A stretch of DNA of 20,384 bases from a virus, in IMG/VR virus record IMGVR_UViG_3300037961_002640, positions 1 to 20,384 of that record. One strand, written 5' to 3'. A model generated the notes under the pieces. The model had not been told where the DNA came from. It saw nothing but the letters and a program-made list of their open reading frames with translations, and searched no databases. Within the stretch, counting starts at the first letter, position 1. Each line of letters begins with the position of its first letter. Shown in pieces: positions 1 to 8,700 of the stretch. A program made the translations under genes and the position numbers.

Positions 1-1621
1 CGAAGGCGACGAGTATTACGTCAAATTTGTAGTGGACGGCTCCGCCACCTCTGGTGTGGGTGCTTGGGAAGAGACCGTTGACTCGGGGATCATCACCACG
101 ATCGACCCCGACACGATGCCTCACGCGATCATTCGTGAGACAAACGGGACCTTTACGTTCCGGTCTCTGAACGAGGCAGACAAGGCAGGAGACGACCTTT
201 ATTGGGTCGAACGTCGAGTAGGTGACGACACCACCAACCCGATGCCTACCTTTGTCGGTCAGAAGATCACAGGCATGAGCTTCTTCCGCAATCGCCTGGT
301 GATGCTGGCTGGCACCAACGTCATCTGCTCTCAACCTGGCAACTTCTTCAATATGTTCCGGGTCTCTGCTCTGACCACCTCAGACGCAGACGTTGTGGAT
401 CTGGCCTCTGGCTCCCTGAGACCTGTGTCTATGCGATACGCCCTTGGCGATCAGCTAGGTCTGCTGATCTTCTCTGAGAATGCCCAGTTCATGCTCAGCT
501 CTGAAGGTGATGCGTTCGGTCCCTCAACGGCACAGATCAAAGCCTTCAGTCAGCTTCCTAACAACCCCAACATCGCACCTGTAGAGACAGGTACCTCAAT
601 CGTCTATGTGGACGAAAACCAGGACTTCTCTGCTGTTACCGAGATGGTTGTCACGTCTGTGGACAACCGCCCTACTCGGGCCGATCTCTCTCGAACCTCT
701 CCCAACTACGTCCCCGGAAACCTCAGGTCTCTGGTGGCTAACAGCTCTGCCTCGATGGTCACCTTCCTTGGTGAGGATGATCCTGACGAGCTGTACGTCT
801 TCAAATACTTCAATAGCGGCAATGACCGCGTTATGGCTGCCTGGCTGAAATGGGACCTCCCTGGGGACTGTCTGCTGCAGGCTGCTAACCACGATCAATA
901 CTTCTTTGTCACATCTCAAGCCAATGGGGTGTGTCTATCTACTTGTACGGTTCTTTCTGATGTCGAGGGCACAGCTGTTAATGACAACGGTATTGCTTAT
1001 GAGTACCGGTTGGATTTGTTCACAAGTAGTCTCACTGTTGCTTATGACTCAGCTAACGACAAAACTAGAGTCTTATTCCCAACAGACACCTATGACAGCA
1101 CCCTTACCCCGGTAGTTGTTGTAGATGACTCGACCACTACCAAAGGCACTCTGTATATCAATCCCACCCACGGCAACAACGGTGTGGATGACTATGTAGA
1201 GATCCCTGAAGATAGAACTGGTGCCTCTCGCATCACTCTTGGTTATCAATACACCACTACTCTTGGGCTTCCCAAGTTTTACCGTAAAAGCGCCCAGGCC
1301 AGCGGTACTGTCCAGGCCGATGTTGTCAACATCCCACGAGTCACAAGGCTGGTTATCCAAAGCTCAGACTCGGGACCTTTCGATGCCACTGTTGCTTTGA
1401 AAGGAAGGACAGACAAGACCTACAGCTTCCCGCAAACGGTCGCTAATGAATACAAGGCAAACTCTGCACCATTGCCCGAAATCATTGATAACACCATCCC
1501 TATTTACGGAAAGGGTACTGATGCCGATGTCACCATCACTTCGAGCACTCCCTTCCCCGTATCGTTTGTCGCTGCAACATGGTATGGAAACTACACCACC
1601 AAAGGAATCAATCAAATCTGA
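1..1621 (+). CDS. Tail tubular protein B / tail nozzle, T7 gp12-like (5' end outside window)
   Basis: The reading frame is open from the left edge (539 codons here), so the GTG at 32 is not the true start. The first visible residues, GDEYYVKFV followed by W and E a little later, fit the repeated YYVKF-type motif of T7 gp12. The clearest match is NPMPTFVGQKITGMSFFRNR, then a segment with LAGTNVICSQPGNFFNMF, a DADVVDLASGS stretch, and LLIFSENAQFML; T7 gp12 has the same order (PLPTFVG, FHRGRLGFLAG, FFNF, ELLIWSDEAQFVL). The C-terminus ends in a VTITSSTPFPVSFVAATWYG stretch typical of this family. In T7 gp12 forms the hexameric nozzle at the tail tip, below the gp11 gatekeeper ring and joined to the fibres. 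It is followed by the internal virion protein genes, as in T7. Family identity is secure; only the N-terminal part is missing. Confidence 0.93.
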   Translation, partial: EGDEYYVKFVVDGSATSGVGAWEETVDSGIITTIDPDTMPHAIIRETNGTFTFRSLNEADKAGDDLYWVERRVGDDTTNPMPTFVGQKITGMSFFRNRLVMLAGTNVICSQPGNFFNMFRVSALTTSDADVVDLASGSLRPVSMRYALGDQLGLLIFSENAQFMLSSEGDAFGPSTAQIKAFSQLPNNPNIAPVETGTSIVYVDENQDFSAVTEMVVTSVDNRPTRADLSRTSPNYVPGNLRSLVANSSASMVTFLGEDDPDELYVFKYFNSGNDRVMAAWLKWDLPGDCLLQAANHDQYFFVTSQANGVCLSTCTVLSDVEGTAVNDNGIAYEYRLDLFTSSLTVAYDSANDKTRVLFPTDTYDSTLTPVVVVDDSTTTKGTLYINPTHGNNGVDDYVEIPEDRTGASRITLGYQYTTTLGLPKFYRKSAQASGTVQADVVNIPRVTRLVIQSSDSGPFDATVALKGRTDKTYSFPQTVANEYKANSAPLPEIIDNTIPIYGKGTDADVTITSSTPFPVSFVAATWYGNYTTKGINQI

Positions 1622-2069
1622 ATACATACTTCCCGCCACAGTAGAACTAGCCTGGCAGAGTTCCGGGCTTCTCAGGTGGGAAGACAGACGGGAATTGGAG
1701 GGTCTTGGACACCCTCCTTTTTACGCCCTTCCAATGAGCGTTGCATTGTCTAAAGACCCCATTTGTTTCTACAACCCTGACGGGGAGCTTTCGGGCTTCG
1801 CTGGTGTGGTCGAAGAAGACAATGGTATAGGACGTGTATGGATGCTCACCACACCTGCTGTGGAGACAATGCCCATCCTTTTCTTCAAAGAAGCAAAGAA
1901 GTGGATAGAAGGTCAAAAATACACAATGCTCCATAACATTATGGATCCCAGAAACAAGATGCACGGCAAGCTCCTGCACATGTTGGGTTTCAAGCGTTTG
2001 TGTTACGTGCCCGTAGGTCCAAAACGTCTTACTTACGTTGAATTTGCCAAACTATGTGCGATCCCGTAA
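1584..2069 (+). CDS. Internal virion protein A, T7 gp13-like
   Basis: A 161-residue protein starting METTPPKESIK. The ATG at 1584 lies inside the end of the nozzle gene (38-bp overlap); the open frame continues upstream to 1446, but that extension overlaps the nozzle gene by 176 bases and reads as noise. The body has a strand-turn-strand stretch (ICFYNPDGELSGFAGVV, then GRVWMLTTPA), a helix FFKEAKKWIEGQ, and HNIMDPRNKMHGKLLHMLGF. The W, N and H positions and the final FLK-x-(I/L)G-type helix follow the same pattern as T7 gp13 (138 residues), which resembles a degenerate acetyltransferase fold. In T7 gp13 is needed for internal core assembly. The next gene starts inside this one, with a 16-base overlap. 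No strong ribosome binding site is seen. Position between the gp12- and gp14-like genes supports the call; the sequence match alone is moderate. Confidence 0.78.
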   Translation: METTPPKESIKSEYILPATVELAWQSSGLLRWEDRRELEGLGHPPFYALPMSVALSKDPICFYNPDGELSGFAGVVEEDNGIGRVWMLTTPAVETMPILFFKEAKKWIEGQKYTMLHNIMDPRNKMHGKLLHMLGFKRLCYVPVGPKRLTYVEFAKLCAIP

Positions 2070-3031
2070 CTATAGGTATTGCAACGTTTGCGGTCGGCAC
2101 AATCTCGACAGTTGCTAATTATCAACAGCAACAACAGGCTGCTAATTTTGCAGACACGCAAGCCTTTAATCAAATGTCAGCGGCTAATAGAGCTGCTGAA
2201 CAACAGGCATCATTTGCCCAGTCGCAGGCGCTGTTCAACATGGAACAGCAGAATGCACAGATCAACCTCGCTAATCAGCGTACTCTTAACGACTGGGTTC
2301 TAAATACCCAGCAAACAAACGCAGCCAATGCTCGCATTCAACGCGAGTACCTTATGGCTCAACAACAGCAAAACTTCACGAACTTGCAGAACCAACTGCA
2401 GTTCCAAAGTCAGCTCAACCAAGCAATCCTGTCTGAAGACAGAGCAGAAAGTCAAAAGCGTCTAAACCAGCTAAACCTCAACTCACAGCTTGAGGCAGCC
2501 CAAGAGAAACGTAATGCGGCTAAGGCACAGAGAGCCTTTGAAGCAGAACGTCTAATGGTCTCCAGTATTGAGGCACAGGGCTCAATCCTTGCTCAAGGCC
2601 GTAGTGGCCAGAGTGTCGGTCTGGGTGTCCTTAACGAGGGTGCCAAGTATGGCCGTGATATGCGGATGGCAGAGCGTAATTATTCGATGGCTTTGGGTGA
2701 CTTTTACTCAGAGAAGACAAACGCATTCCTGCAGCAAGCTCAGTCTGATGCAGAGGCTATGGCTTCGATCATGCCTCGACCTACTGATCCGATCAGCCTG
2801 CCTGATGTTGCCCCGCCTGTGTTCTCTGAGTACGCACCTGATCCTGTCTTCGCAGAATTTATGAACGATCCCGGTCCTATCCAAGGGCCTAGCTATGCAG
2901 CAATGCCTACAGCGTCTCCTCGTCCTGGAGCACTGGGTCTTATCGCTGGTATCGGTGGTGCAGCGGTTAGTGGCGTCACTGCTGGATACCAAATGGATGC
3001 ACTGATCAATAAACCCCCCGGTAAAGGATAA
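2054..3031 (+). CDS. Internal virion protein B, T7 gp14-like
   Basis: A 325-residue protein starting MCDPVTIGIATFAVG; T7 gp14 (196 residues) also begins MC followed by a hydrophobic segment. Residues 6-22 are hydrophobic. Residues 23-235 are very rich in Gln, Ala and Asn (for example QQQQQAANFADTQAFNQ) and look like long helices or coiled coil. Residues 240-295 are proline-rich (PRPTDPISLPDVAPPVF), and residues 294-316 form a glycine/alanine-rich hydrophobic helix (GLIAGIGGAAVSGVTAGY). In T7 gp14 is ejected first and forms a pore in the outer membrane; the two hydrophobic ends fit such a role. It ends directly against the next start (stop 3029-3031, ATG 3032). It is clearly longer than the T7 protein, mainly from the Gln-rich and Pro-rich parts. 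Confidence 0.85.
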   Translation: MCDPVTIGIATFAVGTISTVANYQQQQQAANFADTQAFNQMSAANRAAEQQASFAQSQALFNMEQQNAQINLANQRTLNDWVLNTQQTNAANARIQREYLMAQQQQNFTNLQNQLQFQSQLNQAILSEDRAESQKRLNQLNLNSQLEAAQEKRNAAKAQRAFEAERLMVSSIEAQGSILAQGRSGQSVGLGVLNEGAKYGRDMRMAERNYSMALGDFYSEKTNAFLQQAQSDAEAMASIMPRPTDPISLPDVAPPVFSEYAPDPVFAEFMNDPGPIQGPSYAAMPTASPRPGALGLIAGIGGAAVSGVTAGYQMDALINKPPGKG

Positions 3032-5731
3032 ATGGCACAAAAACAACCATTCCGCTCGATTGAGATGCGGGGGCGGCAGTCGTCTGTGCGATCTGATCTC
3101 CGTGCCCCGGACAGAACACAACAAATGGCGGAGTTCTCCCGCCGAGAAATGCAAAAGCTGCAGGACTCTCATGAGGCCCGAAACGCAGCTCAACGCTTTC
3201 AGAACTTCAACGATCAGGTTCTGGAAGAGACAGCTATTCAGCAACAACGCCTAGAAGCTGCCAACCTCAGCACAAACGCAACGCTTTCAGCTCAGGCAAA
3301 CGAGATTCTTGGTCGGCAGGCCCTAGAGGGTCAGCGGATGGAAATGCAACAACAGCAGCAAATCCGCAACATGCGGAATGCTCAAAGCATCATTCGTAAT
3401 CAGCTACAGCAACAGATCAGCGCCCAGGAAGCCAAATCTCTTTCTAACTTTGGCAACCAGCTTCTGAACTTCTCACAGACTCTCTATAAGAGAAAAGCTG
3501 AGGAGATCAACCTAGCCAATCAACGTCTACAGGCTCAGGGTCAGCTAGACGGAATGCTTGACAGCTACGGGCTGGGTAACGAGGATCTAAACAACGCTCA
3601 GTCTGCCCGTGTAGCAACTGGTATGGGGCTGGATAATGCAGCCCGTGAATTAGATGCAGAGGGTAGACCTAATGATGCCACCAACATCAGGTCTCACAAC
3701 GGCTTCTACACCTATGGTGTGCAGGAAGGTATTGCCATTAAAAATGGCCTTGAACTGAAGGGCTATCTGCAGCAAGCCAAAGAGGATGCGATTGCCCAAG
3801 GTGTCATCAATTTTGGTGATCCGAATGCTGACCAAAAACTTCAGGTCTACCTGCAAGACAAGACCATCGACTTCATGATCGAGCGTGGTCTGACCAGTCT
3901 TCCTGCTGAGATCCAGAACAAGTATTTGGCGAAAACTCTGATTACTGCACAGTCTGCAGTGATGACTGAGTTCAATGACGCAAACCAGAAGTTCACGATC
4001 GAGTCCTCTATTGGTCTTGTTCGTAACCAGATCCGTACTGGTTCCAGGGCTCCTACGTTTGCGGAAGACCTGCCAAACATGCTGAATCAGCTTTACACCA
4101 AAGACCCAGAGAACTTCTCTGAAAACCTTGGTAAGGTCTTCAAAGATCTCAAAGCTGACACGTATGAATCTGGGGACATGACTGCCCTAGACACATTGGT
4201 CACAATCATCAAATCTGACGAGCGTCTTCTGGCTGCTGGGCAGGACGTAATTAGCGACTATCTCAAGTACCAGGACACCTTTGACAAAGCCCAAGCAAAG
4301 GCGGCTGATGAGGCAGCAAGTGAGTTGAGTGAACGCCTTAAAGGAACTGCACAAGAGGAGCTAGCAACTATTACTGATGTCTCGGTCCTCACCGAACGCC
4401 GTCAGTATTACTGGGACCAGGCAGAAAACCTGCCCCTCAAGCAACGCGGTGCCTTCAGGGAGTGGCTGTCTAAATACAACGCATCTGACCTGCAAGCGTC
4501 GAAGAACTCTAATGATGAGTTCCTGTCCACCCCAGGTGTGACACCAGAACTTATTCGGCAGCGGATTGCATTGAATCCTGGTATGCCTCAATCTGAGAAA
4601 GACCGCCTTGCCAATGCAGCTAAATCCTTTGAGAATTTGGCGACCATCAATCCTCTGTATAAAACCACTCTTGCGACTCAGAAGCTAAAAATTCAGTCTC
4701 TGAGGCCGTCTATTCCTGAGGCTCAACTAAACCAAAAACCTGAGCTGAAAGAACAGGTAAATGCTGTTATTAAAAACAGACAAGAGCAGTTAGAGATTCG
4801 TTTCCAAGCTTGGGTCACTGATGGTCAGGGTGAAAAGAACGCCGACGATATGAAGGATTGGCTTTCAAGGCAATCTGACTTACTCGAAGATCCAATCGTA
4901 TATGACGACAAGACAGACTCTATTCCTGAGCTACGTCAATCCAGCGACGAGTTTGAGTTTGGTGCGGAGAATGCAATCAACTTCAAACCCCAACCAATAC
5001 CGAATCAAAATAGAAATGCAGTATTCTTTACTGGCGAAAAGGCTCGTGCTTCTGCTCGCTCTGGGCGGCTTGGGCGTCTCGATTCAGAGACTGGTGTCTT
5101 TTTAGCGCCGCCTGAGATCAAGGCTTATGTAGAGCTATATGAGAAGACCGGACAAATTGATCCTCTTGTCCGTGACCTTGCTACTCAGGCAGATGTAACC
5201 CCGCGAGAGTTTCTTGGAAACCAAGCAAAATTATGGGGAATGCCCGGTCAAATTAACGACCCAGAACCCACAGTTGTGGTGTCTCCTGTCACCAAACGTG
5301 TGTCACAGCAAGACGCTATGGACTTTGCCATCAATCAAGGTCTTTCACGGCGTGGTGCTGTTTGGTTCTCCCATGTGATGATTGCTGAGTCAGGTGGTAA
5401 TCCAAAAGCAGAGCATGACCGTGATGAAAACGGTGAGCCCACGGGATATGGCTTATTTGCACATCGTTTGAGCCGCAGAGACGCGCTCTTTGCTTTTGCA
5501 CAAGATCAAGGTAAAGACAAGAGCGATCCAACTGTGCAAATGCAGTTTGCTATGTCCGAACTTCGCGCATACAAAGATCATCCTCAATTCGGCCATGTTT
5601 GGGCCGCTATTACTGCCGCTAATCCAAGCGATAAACAGCTTGTAGCTGCACAAAAAAGCTGGATGCGTTATCACAGCTCGCTTCATGAAAAGCGAAAACA
5701 AGCACTTATTGATGACCTAAATCGTTACTAA
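3032..5731 (+). CDS. Internal virion protein C, T7 gp15-like, with C-terminal lysozyme-like domain
   Basis: An 899-residue protein in the gp15 position. T7 gp15 is 747 residues. Residues 1-180 are Gln/Arg/Asn-rich helices (for example QQQQQIRNMRNAQSIIRNQL), similar in style to the preceding protein. The middle (about 180-740) is helical and acidic with no recognisable domain. Residues about 756-899 look like a phage tail lysozyme domain: a helix, then MIAESGGNPKA with a candidate catalytic Glu at 786, then GYGLFAHRLSRRDALFAFAQ (from 805), then PTVQMQFAMSEL. This is the usual order E-SGGNP, GYGLFQW-type, R-R-x-x-L-x-x-FA, Q-x-x-F-x-x-x-EL. In T7 gp15 joins gp16 in the channel across periplasm and inner membrane. 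The added domain would open peptidoglycan during DNA entry (inference). The next ATG follows the stop by two bases. Confidence 0.86.
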   Translation: MAQKQPFRSIEMRGRQSSVRSDLRAPDRTQQMAEFSRREMQKLQDSHEARNAAQRFQNFNDQVLEETAIQQQRLEAANLSTNATLSAQANEILGRQALEGQRMEMQQQQQIRNMRNAQSIIRNQLQQQISAQEAKSLSNFGNQLLNFSQTLYKRKAEEINLANQRLQAQGQLDGMLDSYGLGNEDLNNAQSARVATGMGLDNAARELDAEGRPNDATNIRSHNGFYTYGVQEGIAIKNGLELKGYLQQAKEDAIAQGVINFGDPNADQKLQVYLQDKTIDFMIERGLTSLPAEIQNKYLAKTLITAQSAVMTEFNDANQKFTIESSIGLVRNQIRTGSRAPTFAEDLPNMLNQLYTKDPENFSENLGKVFKDLKADTYESGDMTALDTLVTIIKSDERLLAAGQDVISDYLKYQDTFDKAQAKAADEAASELSERLKGTAQEELATITDVSVLTERRQYYWDQAENLPLKQRGAFREWLSKYNASDLQASKNSNDEFLSTPGVTPELIRQRIALNPGMPQSEKDRLANAAKSFENLATINPLYKTTLATQKLKIQSLRPSIPEAQLNQKPELKEQVNAVIKNRQEQLEIRFQAWVTDGQGEKNADDMKDWLSRQSDLLEDPIVYDDKTDSIPELRQSSDEFEFGAENAINFKPQPIPNQNRNAVFFTGEKARASARSGRLGRLDSETGVFLAPPEIKAYVELYEKTGQIDPLVRDLATQADVTPREFLGNQAKLWGMPGQINDPEPTVVVSPVTKRVSQQDAMDFAINQGLSRRGAVWFSHVMIAESGGNPKAEHDRDENGEPTGYGLFAHRLSRRDALFAFAQDQGKDKSDPTVQMQFAMSELRAYKDHPQFGHVWAAITAANPSDKQLVAAQKSWMRYHSSLHEKRKQALIDDLNRY

Positions 5732-5733
5732 TT

Positions 5734-8700
5734 ATGCCTTTTGAACTGCCTGCTGGCTATGAAGAAGTGGAGCCGATTCCACTAGCTGAACAACAAGAAA
5801 ACGCGCAACAACCGAAAGCTAGCCTAGAAACGTCTTCTGAAGAGCCTGAAGAGGAGCAGGAATCTGAGCAGTTGGGACCATTTGCCCCTGTTGAGATTGA
5901 TAATCCAATCGGGCAGTTCATGGAAGATGCGTCAGTTGCAATCCTTGACGCTTTTAGTGACCAAGATGCCGACGAGATTCGCGAGGAACGTGCTACAAAA
6001 CGCGCTGTTGCTGGTGAAAAAGGCAAAGCTCTTGAAGAGCAAATGTCCCAGGACACCAGCGTAGGTGGAGAACTTATCCGTGCTGGTCTTGGCTCTGTAG
6101 AAGACTTTGCTGAGGGTGTTGTAAATCTCCCTGGTGATCTTCTCAGTGTCCTTCCTCAAGTTGACGACGACTTCCTCAACGTTGACTTTAACTTTATTCG
6201 CGAAAACAACACTGAATGGGGCAAAGCGGTCCGTACTCTTGGACGCTATGTAATCTCCTCCCGACAACTTGGGCGTATTGGTCCCTTTGCAAAGCTTGGT
6301 ACGGGCAAAACAGCCCTTGGTCTTGCAGGTGGAAGAGCTGCTACCGGCTTTGTAGAAGACTTTATTGGCTCTGACGGTACGGGTGAAGACAGCACCCTCG
6401 TCGGTAGTACCCCCTGGACAGCAATGTTCCAGACCTCTGATGATAACAACCCCATCCACAACCGCACATTGAATGGTTTGGAGGGCGCATTGTTTGAAGT
6501 CGTTGGTGGTAAAGCTATTGATGCTGTCCGTGATCTGAAACTGTGGTCTAAGTTTCGGTCTTCACCAGTTGGTCGCAAGTATTTTCCTGGTGTCAAACAA
6601 GACCCCAAGGCAGCACAGAAGGCTCTTGAGGCTCGTGGCCGTCTAAATAACCTGTTGGCTAAGACCTATGCAGAGGATCAGTTTGGTAAGACTCTTAATT
6701 ACACACTAAAGGTCCAGCAAGACTTTGCTCTTCGTGCTCTAGAAGATGCTCGGCAACCCCTCAACAATCTGATCGAACAGGCAGCTCAGGGTGACAACGG
6801 TATTGTCCAATACCTACAAGCCCGTACACGTGCCCTTGGTGCCGCAAACCTGATCGACAAGACCTATAACACTGTCAAATTTGGCGGTGATCCTGACGAA
6901 CAGGTAATTGATGGTCTGTCTTGGCCTGGTATTCAGCGCCAGATGGAACAGATCGACCGAAACATTGCTGATGCACAGCAAATGTCTTCTGATCTTGACC
7001 TCCGGGTTGAGGAACTGTCTGAAAATCTGACTCAACAATCAGCTCTCAGCGGTCGGCGGGCTGCTGACATCGAAGACTTACAAGTTCGTTCGCTCGACGC
7101 TCCTCGTCAGGCAGATCTTGAGGCGTCTCAAACTATGGCGCTAAACCTGTCTGCCTATCAGGTCAAGTATCTCAAAGACAATAAACTTCTCCCTCGTGGC
7201 ATCACCATCACAGCTGGTCGCCGCGTCAAGGGACTAACCAGTGGAAACATTGATGAGCTTATTCAAGCTATTCAGGAAGGCCCTGACACAACGGTCAAGC
7301 AAAACCTCCTCAAGCGTTTACCAAACATCGAGCGACCCGCTCCTATTGATGAGTCTATCGACACTGTTGAGGGTCTAAACAAGCAGGTAGAGGGTCTAAA
7401 AGCCGAGGCAAAAGCTGCTGATGAGGCTGCTGCTCTCCAACGTCAAGAACTAGAGCCCCTGTTCCAGGAACAGACCCTGGCTCGCCAGATGCTCAAACAG
7501 TTGGAGCTGGAGCGTGAGGCAATGTATGCCCGATTCAACGGGCAAGACGTTGAGTTCAAAGCCAAGGCTGAAGAGATCAAAGCCAAGAACGACCCAGACA
7601 TCCCCCCTGAAAAAGTTGATGAGATCGTTCAAAAGGCAGAGGTTATCCAACCCACCACCCGCAAACAAGCGATGGAGGCTGGTAAGGAATCTGATCAACT
7701 GATTCCCACCAAGGCACGGGCTCCCCTGGGCAGCAACCCTCCCCGCACCGAGTCCAACGTCGGTACTGCTAGACCCACACCCTCTTCCCTGACTGAAGCG
7801 AACATCCGTTCAATGGCTAGGGATGACAAAGAGTTCATCACTCTGAAGAACATTGCTGGGATGGCAGAAAAGATCCCTGGACGTACTGAGTCTGAGGTGA
7901 TCGAGGCTATGCAAAGTCAGGTCACTGATGATCTTGTCGGTGAAATCAAACGTCTCACTGGTGACGACTTGGATCAGGCTCTTCGCACTAACCCTCAGTT
8001 CGGCACAATGCTGAATGATGGGCGTTTCTTCATCACCTCTATCGAGGGACGTGAAGCAATGAACCGCGTTGTGCGGGAGATGCAGGTTGAAATTAAAGAA
8101 CTTAGCCAAACCATCAGTAGTCAAGTCAAAGAGGGCGCTCCTGAAGCTGTGATGAACATGGAACGCCTTAACGAGCGTTTCCTTACACTGTTCAACTTCA
8201 TCAAAAGTGATGATGCTGCTAAAGGCTCAATGCTAAACGAGCTAAAGTACATCGCTGAAAACACTGGTTCTAAGGTTAAAGGCCAGAATAGTGAGCTGCT
8301 GGATGAGCTTATTGCGCGTAACAACGACATCCTTGCCCGCCAAGAGCTGACCTACAAACGTCTGCTGGCTATTGGCGACATGATTCGCACCGATCCCAAG
8401 GCTGCTGGCAAAGCATTGAGTAGGGCAATCGATACTCTCGCCTACTCCCACAACATCTCCGTCAATCAGCTGGATGTAATCAAGGCACTGACCTCATCCA
8501 ATATCAAAAATGCTGACGGTTTCTACATCAACTCGATCCTTTCTGGCCCTGCTACTCAAGCTAGAAACTTCTGGGGTAACTTCTACCAGTCAACCGGTCA
8601 TCCCCTCCTAGCTCTTCTTGGCACTCACTTCTCCGGTAAGAGTAAAGAACTGGTCCGCAGGCAGGCTGTAGCGGCTTTGGGAGCCACTTACGAAACATAT

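Noticed and set aside
1446-1583. Open frame upstream of the gp13-like ATG at 1584
   Set aside because: It overlaps the well-supported end of the nozzle gene, and its residues have no relation to gp13.
2708-3247. 179-codon open frame on the minus strand across the gp14/gp15 junction
   Set aside because: It mirrors two strong plus-strand genes; Cys/Arg/His/Leu-rich content is typical of an antisense shadow, and no minus-strand gene is seen anywhere.
6292-6315. KLGTGKTALGLAG in the gp16-like protein as a nucleotide-binding P-loop
   Set aside because: The spacing does not fit G-x-x-x-x-G-K-T/S, since Ala stands where the first Gly is needed, and no Walker B follows nearby.
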